A DNA stretch of 14,446 nucleotides from DASTRU01 sp035761045 (GTDB lineage Bacteria > Pseudomonadota > Gammaproteobacteria > Burkholderiales > Burkholderiaceae_E): the NCBI GenBank assembly GCA_035761045.1, contig DASTRU010000023.1, positions 1 to 14,446 of the forward strand, read 5' to 3'. Below, piece by piece: positions 6,596-13,509 of the stretch. Each line of letters begins with the position of its first letter. Positions within the stretch are counted from its first letter, which is position 1. The notes below the pieces were generated by a model. The model was not told the origin of the DNA and did no database searches. It saw only the letters and a list, made by a program, of their open reading frames with translations. Both the position numbers and the translations under genes were made by a program.

Positions 6596-7918
6596 CTAAC
6601 GTCCAGCCTTGCGATAAAGGCGCATTAAAGGCGTTGCCGACATGCCATGCACGACCACCGAGGCGGCGATGGCCGCAAGCGCAAGCTCGGCGATATGCCG
6701 AGCACTCTCGGGCGCGACGCCTACTCCGACGGCAAACATTAAGTAATACAGCGAGCCGACGCCGCGAATACCAAACCATCCCACGAGTATTTTTTGCTTG
6801 AGCGTGAGATCGGTGCCGATAAGCGAGATGGCCACCGCCGCTGGGCGAATGACGAAAATCAACGCGGCCGCGATCCACAATCCCTTGGTGGAAAACACTC
6901 CAGCAGATATCAAGCCCCCAAGTAATAAGACCGCGACGACTTCGGCGATACGTTCCACCCGCTCGTTAATCACGAGCGCTTCTTGCACGACGCGCACGGG
7001 CTGCAGGGTGGGCTCGGCCGCGTCGAGCTGTGTGGAAGGCTCGTCGGACGATGTCGAGGTGTTGGGCGTTTCGCGCTCGACCGTGTCCTCGCGGGCTTGC
7101 TCGGTCGGGCCTTGAGGTTGACTGCGGCGCATCGCCAATCCGGCGGCGAACACGGCGAGAAATCCAAGCCCATGCACGAGCAACGCTAGTCCATAACTAA
7201 GTGCGATGACACCTAAGGTGAGGAATTCCTCCAAGCCGAGTGGTGCGTTGGGGTCGTCCCGCACGCGCAACGCAAGATGCCCTACCGCTCGCCCACTGAT
7301 CCAGCCAATGCCTACTGCGGACGTAGCCGCCCACATCACATCCACTGCGAACCATTGCATTCCCCACGGCCCGATGTCGCGCAAGCCCAGCAAACCGAGC
7401 GCGAGAAAAACGAACGGAAACGCGGTGATGTCGTTTAATCCGCCTTCGGCCGTCAATCCAAATCGAACACGATCGCGATCGTCGGGATCGTTGATTTGCA
7501 CGTCGGAGGCGAGCACTGGATCGGTCGGCGCGAGGATGGCAGCTAGCAACAATGATTCGCTCCACGACAAGCCGATGACCATATGACTAAACACCATCGT
7601 CGCGGCAATCGTGATGCCCATGGCGCCAACGGCCAAGCGCGTGGTCAGCCCCCAAGCGCCGCGCGGCAACGGCGCGCGTAACTTAAGCCCCACCGCGAAT
7701 AAGGAAATTAGTACCGCGATCTCGAACACATGCTCGAGCACGTCGACATTGTCTTGAAGGTCGAGTGGCAATAGACCCACGCCGCTGGCACCGAGCGCGA
7801 ACCCAATCACCATGTAAATCAACCCGGTGCTGATTGGCAGGCGTTCGATCGTGGAGCCGAGCAAAGCGATCAACACGAGCAAAGCGCCGACAACGATGAA
7901 CCAAATCGGTACGATCAT
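6596..7918 (-). CDS. CPA1-type cation:proton antiporter
   Basis: The 440-residue inner-membrane protein has about 11-12 helices. The CPA1 signature LAPTDPVLASDVQ is at 129-141. The ion-site GGLND is at 159-163, with Asp163 as the likely ion/proton ligand. WFGIRGVGSLYYL lies near residue 385. The family exchanges Na+ or K+ for H+. After GGLND it has ITAFPF where most CPA1 proteins have G-[TI]-A, a small deviation next to the ion site. A hydrophilic, Ser/Thr/Glu-rich insert at about 264-310 interrupts the membrane region, presumably as a cytoplasmic loop. The ATG overlaps the stop of the AI-2E gene (TGATG), so translation is probably coupled. It is followed by BrkB after 12 bases. Confidence 0.92.
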   Translation of the reverse strand: MIVPIWFIVVGALLVLIALLGSTIERLPISTGLIYMVIGFALGASGVGLLPLDLQDNVDVLEHVFEIAVLISLFAVGLKLRAPLPRGAWGLTTRLAVGAMGITIAATMVFSHMVIGLSWSESLLLAAILAPTDPVLASDVQINDPDDRDRVRFGLTAEGGLNDITAFPFVFLALGLLGLRDIGPWGMQWFAVDVMWAATSAVGIGWISGRAVGHLALRVRDDPNAPLGLEEFLTLGVIALSYGLALLVHGLGFLAVFAAGLAMRRSQPQGPTEQAREDTVERETPNTSTSSDEPSTQLDAAEPTLQPVRVVQEALVINERVERIAEVVAVLLLGGLISAGVFSTKGLWIAAALIFVIRPAAVAISLIGTDLTLKQKILVGWFGIRGVGSLYYLMFAVGVGVAPESARHIAELALAAIAASVVVHGMSATPLMRLYRKAGR

Positions 7919-9144
7919 CAGCGCTTTTTGTATTGAAGGCGCGGTGCGCGCGAAACTAAATGATTGACGCCGTCCTTGAGCGTGGACGGCTTACGTGTCG
8001 CGGCGCGGGGCGGCAGTTCGCCAAAGAGGTCGGCGACGGGCTTAAGGCGATCGACGTGATCGCACACGGCCTTCAAGATGGCGGTGATCGGCATCGCGAG
8101 TAAAAGCCCGGGAATGCCCCATAACCATCCCCAAAACAGCAGCGCGATGAACACCATCACCGAGTCCATGCGCGACATACGACTTTGCATCCACGTGGCG
8201 ACGATGACACCGATCAAGGTCGCGGCGATCAATACATATGCGCCAAGTCCTAATGCGATCGCCAAGCTTTGTGTTTGCGACCACGCGGCCAATCCCACGC
8301 CTAACACGGAAATACCCGATCCGAAGTAAGGAATGAAATGGGCCAGCCCGGCTCCCACGCCCCATAAACCCGCGTTTTCAATGCCTAAGACATGCATGCC
8401 AATCGAAATCGCGAGTCCAAACAGCGCATTGGTCGCGAGCAGTACGAACAACGCCACTTGAATTTGCTCGCCCACCGCGCTAACCATGCGCAATGCACGC
8501 TTTCGTATGGATAACGAACGCCCCGCGAAGCGCACGAGCTTACGTTTTAAATCTTCACCGCCACCCAATAAAAACAACATGAGGAAGGTGACGGTAATGA
8601 GCTGACCAATCAGCAAAGCCACGCCAGCCGATCCACTCCAAAATAAGTCGGACAAACGCCATGTTTTGATTTCAATTTGCACCGAGGTTCGGGAGGATTT
8701 GGACTCGCCCACCGGCTCGGTGGCGACGCGTTCGATGGCTTGCGCGGCTTCGCGTAATTGCTGCATGGACGAGCCGCCGTTGCGACGCCACGCTTCCAAG
8801 CTGCTCGCGAGTTGCGTCATGACGCGCGGTAAGCGAGTCGCGAACGCGGTGACGTCGTCTTCCAGCGCATAAGCCAAGGTGCCTACGCCACCCCAAAAGA
8901 GCGCGACGATCGCGGCGCTTCCCATCCATCGCGACACACGGACACAACGCGAGAAACCTCGAACCAAGGGATTGAAGGCAAAACTAAGGACTACGCCGAA
9001 CGCGATCGGAACCAAAAAACTACGCGCCCAATGCAAAAAACCGATGGTGACGATGGTGGCGATCACCACCAGTGCGGTAGCCGTTGTCGTGTTGGTGGGG
9101 TGACGCGACGGGCGGCGCATTGAAGTTTCAGACGCCGCCCGCAT
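7918..9144 (-). CDS. AI-2E family transporter (PerM/YdiK/YhhT type)
   Basis: The 408-residue protein has a polar N-terminus of about 20 residues and eight predicted membrane helices. A periplasmic-type loop at about 95-170 lies between the third and fourth helices. The C-terminal part has the family marks GAGLAHFIPYFGSGISVLG, TWMQSRMSRMDSVMVFIALL and FWGWLWGIPGLLLAMPITAI. The family contains AI-2 exporters and Na+/H+ antiporters, so substrate cannot be inferred. The ATG at 9142-9144 is used here; an in-frame ATG at 9118-9120 is an alternative, and neither has a good ribosome binding site. It starts 27 bases after the GlsB stop and overlaps the antiporter by one base, in one operon. Confidence 0.9.
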   Translation of the reverse strand: MRAASETSMRRPSRHPTNTTTATALVVIATIVTIGFLHWARSFLVPIAFGVVLSFAFNPLVRGFSRCVRVSRWMGSAAIVALFWGGVGTLAYALEDDVTAFATRLPRVMTQLASSLEAWRRNGGSSMQQLREAAQAIERVATEPVGESKSSRTSVQIEIKTWRLSDLFWSGSAGVALLIGQLITVTFLMLFLLGGGEDLKRKLVRFAGRSLSIRKRALRMVSAVGEQIQVALFVLLATNALFGLAISIGMHVLGIENAGLWGVGAGLAHFIPYFGSGISVLGVGLAAWSQTQSLAIALGLGAYVLIAATLIGVIVATWMQSRMSRMDSVMVFIALLFWGWLWGIPGLLLAMPITAILKAVCDHVDRLKPVADLFGELPPRAATRKPSTLKDGVNHLVSRAPRLQYKKR

Positions 9145-9171
9145 TGAGATGAGACGTATTGGGATTTTTGT

Positions 9172-9441
9172 TTAACGAACGCTGCCGCGACGGAACAGAT
9201 TCACTATCGCGAGCAAGATAACGGAGCCAAGGAAGGAAACGACCAAGCTCATCAAACTAAAGTCGTTTTGATTAATGGTGCCAGCCCCAAGCAAAGGGCT
9301 TAACAACCAACCACCAAGCAACGCGCCGACGATACCGACGACGATGTTCAACACCAAGCCTTGCTGTGCATCGGTACGCATGACAAGACTCGCGAGCCAG
9401 CCCAGTACACCGCCGATAACAATCCATAAAAGGAAATTCAT
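9172..9441 (-). CDS. GlsB/YeaQ/YmgE family small membrane protein
   Basis: The 89-residue protein has three membrane helices with family marks IVIGGVLGWLASLVMR near the start and NIVVGIVGALLGGWLL in the middle. The family is widespread in general-stress regulons and has been called 'transglycosylase-associated', but no enzyme activity is established. I start it at the ATG at 9439-9441 because GGAGG lies six bases upstream and the protein then begins as family members do. A longer frame to 9486 would run into the promoter. It is the first gene of the membrane-protein operon. A good sigma-54 element lies at 9483-9497, giving a leader of about 31 bases. Confidence 0.9.
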   Translation of the reverse strand: MNFLLWIVIGGVLGWLASLVMRTDAQQGLVLNIVVGIVGALLGGWLLSPLLGAGTINQNDFSLMSLVVSFLGSVILLAIVNLFRRGSVR

Positions 9442-9482
9442 GGTCGCCCTCCAAAGAATTAATAAAACACACCCATCGTTCA

Positions 9483-9497
9483 GCAATCGGTGTGCCG
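9483..9497 (-). promoter_or_regulatory. Sigma-54 (-24/-12) promoter for glsB and the membrane-protein operon
   Basis: On the minus strand it reads CGGCAC-ACCGA-TTGC followed by T. Only the first base departs from TGGCAC-N5-TTGCT, and the GG-N10-GC spacing is exact. The predicted start of transcription is near 9472, about 31 bases before the GlsB ATG. It lies just after the stop codon of the EpsA-like gene. Confidence 0.7.
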
Positions 9498-9518
9498 TAT
9501 GGAGCGCGACTTAGCGTT

Positions 9519-10085
9519 TTAGCTTCGAAGTGAACGCGCGATGGCGAGGGTCGACGCGGCGGGATCGGTCATGCGTGCGGCCACGCTCGTAAGGTTTGTG
9601 TGAACCGTGGCGGCCATGACCCAGGCCTTGCGTTCGTGCAGCGCATATAAAGGCTGTGGAACGCGGGCGAAGCAAAAATAACTTGCCAGTCCGCTGTCTC
9701 GATCGACGAATCCATGCACGACCAAGCCCAACAGATTGAAGGTTTCGATATCGTCGCGTTCGTCGGGCGCGAGTTGGTTCAGCGTCGAGCGGTCGTGAAT
9801 CAAAATGGGTTCGCGTTCAACGATCCACCGAGAGAACATGCCGTAGCGATGAAGCAGCGCGCGACGCTCAAGCGCTTCGGCCAACGGCGGCGGACAGCCT
9901 ACGGGAATCAAGACCTTCACGTCAAAGGTATTACCCGTTATTCGTCCGTAGGCGGCGACGAAGAATTCATGGGGAAAAAACGGACGGACGTCGCGGCGTA
10001 TCCAGTCGGTGAATGCATCGGTGGTGTGGACCGTGCGCGCGCGGCAACGGGCCCAAGCAGCCATGTCCGACTCGTTTAGCACCAT
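9519..10085 (-). CDS. EpsA-like regulator sensor domain lacking the LuxR helix-turn-helix
   Basis: The 188-residue product resembles the N-terminal sensor-like domain of EpsA-type LuxR-family regulators of Burkholderiales exopolysaccharide loci. Visible features are a start with LNESDMAAWARCRARTV, then FFPHEFFVAAYGRI, FSRWIVEREPILI near the middle, and LVVHGFVDRDSGLASYFCF towards the end. Typical EpsA proteins continue for about 60-70 residues with a LuxR helix-turn-helix; here the protein stops soon after VMAATVHTNLTSVAARM. The start at 10083-10085 is chosen because GGGAGA lies eight bases upstream. An upstream pair of ATGs (to 10115) is in frame but has a poor site. It lies between the exopolysaccharide cluster and the GlsB operon, transcribed with both. 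Without DNA binding it may act through a partner or sense a ligand. Confidence 0.65.
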   Translation of the reverse strand: MVLNESDMAAWARCRARTVHTTDAFTDWIRRDVRPFFPHEFFVAAYGRITGNTFDVKVLIPVGCPPPLAEALERRALLHRYGMFSRWIVEREPILIHDRSTLNQLAPDERDDIETFNLLGLVVHGFVDRDSGLASYFCFARVPQPLYALHERKAWVMAATVHTNLTSVAARMTDPAASTLAIARSLRS

Positions 10086-10175
10086 CACCGCTGTCTCCCT
10101 GTCGCGATGCATCATGCGAACAGTTTGCCTGTAGCTTGCCGCAACCGCACATCGGGATACTGCTTAGGTGACAAC

Positions 10176-10202
10176 AAAAACTAAGTCTTTTAGCGTGACT
10201 TT
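10176..10202 (-). terminator. Possible weak terminator after the exopolysaccharide cluster
   Basis: On the minus strand AAGTC and GACTT (10197-10201 and 10183-10187) can pair across a nine-base loop, and a run of T follows two bases later. The five-pair stem is poor, so this is only a candidate. The rest of the 10116-10236 gap holds no gene that I can see. Confidence 0.25.
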
Positions 10203-10236
10203 TTTCACACTTACCGCGCGGCGGTCGCAGGGGCAA

Positions 10237-10452
10237 TTAGCGATCGGACGGCGGCTTGCGCGCGCGCCAAATTTCATAGCACTCGTCCCCGCAAAAATGG
10301 CGCACGTATTCCTCCAAATCACGGCCGGTACGTGCATCTTGTGGAATACGGCGCAAGCATTCCTCGCAAGACGTGGCGGGGTGTGCTTCTTCCACCGCGC
10401 TGTCTTCGATCGCGGCGCGCGGCGGGGTGGGGTTGAATTCACGCTTGATCAT
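10237..10452 (-). CDS. Small DUF3330-like zinc-ribbon protein
   Basis: The 71-residue protein has a disordered N-terminus of about 25 residues and then a cysteine module: SCEECLRRIPQ with Cys29 and Cys32, and YVRHFCGDECYEIW with Cys54 and Cys58. Two CxxC/CxxxC pairs separated by about 20 residues, IP after the first and HFCG...CY..W in the second, are the marks of DUF3330 proteins, which are probably zinc-binding and of unknown role. The start at 10450-10452 is chosen because GGAGG lies seven bases upstream and the ATG overlaps the stop of the decarboxylase gene (ATGA), so translation is coupled. A longer frame to 10488 is unlikely. It is the last gene of the exopolysaccharide cluster. Confidence 0.8.
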   Translation of the reverse strand: MIKREFNPTPPRAAIEDSAVEEAHPATSCEECLRRIPQDARTGRDLEEYVRHFCGDECYEIWRARKPPSDR

Positions 10453-11441
10453 GGTTCGGCCTCCGACGGCGTCTTCGCGCTGCTCCATAAAGGCACGGCT
10501 AGGGCCGCGCGTTGCGCGAAGTCATCGATCGTTTTCCGCAATCCTTGTTCCAGCGATATGTGCGGCGTCCAATCGAGCGCCCGCAACGCAAGACTAATGT
10601 CTGGGCAACGCCGCGAGGGATCGTCGCGAGGCAAGGCCGCATATTCAATCGGCGAGGGCGACCGCGTCATGCGAAGTATTCGTTCGGCTAATTCACGCAC
10701 GGTCACTTCATGCGGATTGCCGAGGTTTACCGGGCCGACAAACGACGGCGCCGATTCCATCAGAGCGATTAAGCCGCGCACTAAATCGTCGACATAACAA
10801 AACGCGCGGGTTTGTAACCCTTCGCCGTAAAGCGTGATGGGCCGATTGCTTAGAGCTTGCGTGATGAAGTTTGAGACGACGCGCCCATCGTCGTTACGCA
10901 TTCGTGGACCATAGGTATTGAAGATGCGCGCCACCTTCACTCGAACGCCATGCCGGCGTTGATAGTCCATGAATAAGCTTTCGGCGCAGCGTTTGCCTTC
11001 GTCGTAGCACGCGCGCGGCCCCAAGGCATCGACATGGCCACGATAAGTTTCCTTTTGCGGATGCACCTCTGGTTCGCCGTACACCTCGCTCGTGGATGCT
11101 TGCAGCACGACGGCGCCGCAACGCTTCGCCAATCCCAGCACGTGCAAGGCACCGAGCACGCTAATTTTGGTGGTTCGAATTGGGTCGCGCTGGTATTGCA
11201 CCGGCGATGCGGGGCACGCGAGGTTGTAGATGCGATGCACATCGGCTTCGAACGGCGACGTGATGTCGTGTTCGACCAACTCAAAACGCGGATGCCCTAC
11301 TAAATGCGCGATGTTATGTGGCGAGCCCGTCAAAAAATTATCGAGGCACAGCACGTGGTGTCCACGTCGCACCAAGGCGTCGCATAAATGCGAGCCCACG
11401 AATCCGGCGCCGCCCGTTACCAAGGTGCGCATAACGCCCAT
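10449..11441 (-). CDS. UDP-glucuronate decarboxylase-like NAD-dependent epimerase/dehydratase
   Basis: The 330-residue cytoplasmic enzyme is an extended short-chain dehydrogenase. The NAD-binding GGAGFVGS is at 10-17, followed by an Asp (LDNF) for NAD ribose. ITSPF...RIYNLACPASPVQYQ is near 60-85. The catalytic TSE is at 117-119, and Tyr146-x3-Lys150 sits in the sequence GPRACYDEGK. Later marks are ARIFNTYGPRM, DGRVVSNF and RAFCYVDDLVRGL. These are the marks of UDP-glucuronate decarboxylase (UDP-xylose synthase), which makes UDP-xylose from UDP-glucuronate; a related decarboxylase or epimerase activity cannot be excluded. The ATG at 11439-11441 has AGGA seven bases upstream; an upstream GTG (11447) is less likely. 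It lies nine bases after the GT4 stop and supplies a sugar donor to the cluster. Confidence 0.9.
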   Translation of the reverse strand: MGVMRTLVTGGAGFVGSHLCDALVRRGHHVLCLDNFLTGSPHNIAHLVGHPRFELVEHDITSPFEADVHRIYNLACPASPVQYQRDPIRTTKISVLGALHVLGLAKRCGAVVLQASTSEVYGEPEVHPQKETYRGHVDALGPRACYDEGKRCAESLFMDYQRRHGVRVKVARIFNTYGPRMRNDDGRVVSNFITQALSNRPITLYGEGLQTRAFCYVDDLVRGLIALMESAPSFVGPVNLGNPHEVTVRELAERILRMTRSPSPIEYAALPRDDPSRRCPDISLALRALDWTPHISLEQGLRKTIDDFAQRAALAVPLWSSAKTPSEAEP

Positions 11442-11450
11442 AGCCACGTC

Positions 11451-12449
11451 CTAACCGCACACCGTGGAAAGCGCGCTGTTCCAATCGACGATAAAGCGCT
11501 CGATGCCAAACCGTTCAAGCGCCTTGGCGCGCGCGGCCTCGCCCCACTGCCGCGCAAGCATGGGCTCGTCGAGCAAGCGATGCATGACATCGATCAGGCG
11601 ATCGACATCGGTATCGACCCAACCCGACACGTCGTTGTCGATCACCGTGACAAGCTCGGTGGTGGCGAGTCCGACGACCGGAACGCCCACCATCATGGCC
11701 TCGACGATCGCAAGTCCTAAGCTTGTCCAGCGGATTGGGTTAAAGAAGAAACGGTATTGACCCACCGCCGCAGGCAGCGAGGCATTGGCGATTTCGCCAA
11801 TACCGCCCGGCGCGCTCGTGGAATCCATGCCCACCAGCACCAGCGGAACATGCTCGCGTACATGGGTGTACACATCGAGCCCGAGGCGCCGACCGCGCTT
11901 AACTAAGTTGTTGACGACCACGATGCCTTGCGCGCGTTCGCCGCCGTAGCGCGCATCGTCGGGCACGATCACGCCATGCTCGATCACGCGCGTGGGCGTG
12001 ATGCCCGAATCCCACATCAGCGCGTTGAACGGCGTGACATGCACGAGCAACACGTTGCGATCTTGAATCGGATGCACGGTGTCGGTGGGGCTTTGCCGTG
12101 GCGGATCGTGTTCGATGCAGATGGTCGGCAGCGCGCGTTGCTCGACGCTTAGGAGTTCGTGCCGGTCCACCTGCCAATTGATGTGGGATTGGTAAATCAC
12201 CACGTCGAACGCGTGCTCGCGCACCTGTTCGATTGGAACTTCATGCACATGGTTACCCCACGGCAAGGCGTTGCCTAACGGGGCGCAGCCCGGGCGTGGG
12301 CCGTTTGGGGATCGATCGACGGGTACGTAAAAGTCGTGCGGCGCCCGCGTGAGGTAATACAGGTAATTGCCATGCACATGCCAGGTGAGCACGCGCAGTC
12401 GGCGGCCGTGTCGCGGCGGCATCGCGAGCGTGGAGGGATCGGTTCGCAT
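11451..12449 (-). CDS. GT4-like (GT-B fold) glycosyltransferase
   Basis: The 332-residue protein begins with a basic N-terminus and a first strand LRVLTWHVHGNYLYYL. The middle has FDVVIYQSHINW and HVTPFNALMWDSG. The C-terminal Rossmann-like half holds RTSLGLAI-type sequence (FNPIRWTSLGLAIVEAMMVG) with the conserved Glu of the EX7E-like nucleotide site, then PVVGLATTEL and a GWVDTDVDRLIDVM helix. This is the GT-B layout of GT4-like sugar transferases acting at the cytoplasmic membrane face. The donor cannot be told. The sugar-binding Lys/Arg pair is less clear than in typical members. The ATG at 12447-12449 lacks a strong ribosome binding site; an alternative ATG at 12422 is in frame. It lies ten bases after the GT2 stop and nine before the decarboxylase gene. 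Confidence 0.82.
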   Translation of the reverse strand: MRTDPSTLAMPPRHGRRLRVLTWHVHGNYLYYLTRAPHDFYVPVDRSPNGPRPGCAPLGNALPWGNHVHEVPIEQVREHAFDVVIYQSHINWQVDRHELLSVEQRALPTICIEHDPPRQSPTDTVHPIQDRNVLLVHVTPFNALMWDSGITPTRVIEHGVIVPDDARYGGERAQGIVVVNNLVKRGRRLGLDVYTHVREHVPLVLVGMDSTSAPGGIGEIANASLPAAVGQYRFFFNPIRWTSLGLAIVEAMMVGVPVVGLATTELVTVIDNDVSGWVDTDVDRLIDVMHRLLDEPMLARQWGEAARAKALERFGIERFIVDWNSALSTVCG

Positions 12450-12459
12450 ACGTATCGTT

Positions 12460-13509
12460 TTAGAAAAGAAATGTGCGCCAGCGCAACGCGCCCACCAACC
12501 GCCAAAAACATGCGAGCGGCGGTATGGAAATGGAGGTCACGATCATCTCGACCACGTGCGACCACTCGTGCGACGTACCCCGTAGGCGTCGAAGGCAAAA
12601 CCAAGTCGTTAACACCACCCATGCGCCGAATGCCATCGCGGCAAGTACGGCTTCGCCCGCGATCGCCGCGCCAACGCCCATGACCAAGGCGGCGACCGTC
12701 GCGTAATAGTCCCATCGCGGCGCGCGGCGAATGCGTTGGCGATACAGGTCGGGATGCTTGCGGTAGAGCAAGGCGTCGAATTGAATCTTGCGTTGCTGAC
12801 TTAGGCTTACGCCCCACGGCGCGGGACGAATCGGATGCCGCACGACGGCCATGGGCGCTTTACCGAGCCGACCGATTTCCATCAACGCGAATTGCAGGTC
12901 CGTATCCTCGCGCCACGCACTGGTGAAGCGTTCATCGAAGCCGTCGATCGCGGCCAAGGCGTTGCGACGGACAAAGCAATTGGCGGTCGCGAACTCCGCT
13001 TCGGCCAGCCGCGCGGCATCGCGTTCGTAATCGGTGGGGTTGATGGGAACGTCCATCGCGATCGCGCCAGACGCCGCCACGATGTCATCGGTTAGCGCGG
13101 CTAATCCTTCGCTTAACCAATTGGGTTCGGGCACGGTGTCATCATCGGTGAAGGCGATGATGGGGGCATTAGCGCTGCGCCAACCGGCGTTGCGCGCGCC
13201 GGCGGGTCCTTGCGTGTCATGCACGGCGACATACCGTACGCGTGGGCGGGGAGTGTTTTTCATCCAACGTGGCGCGTCGAATGAACGCACGAGTTCGAGC
13301 GTGGCGTCATCCGGCGCATCGTCGGCGACGATGATTTCGTAAGTCGCGGGATCGATGTCTTGCTCGATCAACGCGGCAAGACATCGACGCAGCAAGGCCG
13401 GACGACGATACGTGGGCACGACCACCGAGACGCGTAACACCGCGGTCGCGGTGGTCGGCGATGCGCGAGTCGCGCCACGTGTTTGTGGATCGCGCGCGAG
13501 AATGTTCAT
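12460..13509 (-). CDS. GT2 family glycosyltransferase with C-terminal membrane helices
   Basis: The 349-residue protein has a GT-A domain: VSVVVPTYRRPALLRRCL, then EIIVADDAPDDAT, PAGARNAGWRSA and the metal-binding IIAFTDDDTVPEP. A WREDTDLQFAL segment supplies the likely catalytic Asp (ED). After about residue 240 two or three hydrophobic segments (VAALVMGVGAAIAGEAVLAA, then WVVLTTWFCL) anchor it to the membrane. It probably adds a sugar to a lipid-linked polysaccharide precursor; donor and acceptor are unknown. I start it at the ATG at 13507-13509: it overlaps the carbamoyltransferase stop (ATGA), has GGAG eight bases upstream, and the extra 59 residues of the longer frame are antisense-like, Arg/His-rich sequence overlapping the previous gene. 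Confidence 0.9.
   Translation of the reverse strand: MNILARDPQTRGATRASPTTATAVLRVSVVVPTYRRPALLRRCLAALIEQDIDPATYEIIVADDAPDDATLELVRSFDAPRWMKNTPRPRVRYVAVHDTQGPAGARNAGWRSANAPIIAFTDDDTVPEPNWLSEGLAALTDDIVAASGAIAMDVPINPTDYERDAARLAEAEFATANCFVRRNALAAIDGFDERFTSAWREDTDLQFALMEIGRLGKAPMAVVRHPIRPAPWGVSLSQQRKIQFDALLYRKHPDLYRQRIRRAPRWDYYATVAALVMGVGAAIAGEAVLAAMAFGAWVVLTTWFCLRRLRGTSHEWSHVVEMIVTSISIPPLACFWRLVGALRWRTFLF

Noticed and set aside
9442..9486. Longer N-terminus for the GlsB-like protein
   Set aside because: It would place the start inside the sigma-54 element and lacks a ribosome binding site. The family starts at the MNFLLWIV methionine.
10112..10127. Sigma-54-like spacing upstream of the EpsA-like gene
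   Set aside because: It has GG-N10-GC but reads AGGCAA and TCGC instead of TGGCAC and TTGC. Such spacing alone is frequent by chance at this GC content.
10168..10797. 209-codon plus-strand open frame
   Set aside because: It lies across the opposite strand of the DUF3330-like gene and the 3' part of the decarboxylase, has no ribosome binding site or known motif, and is a shadow.
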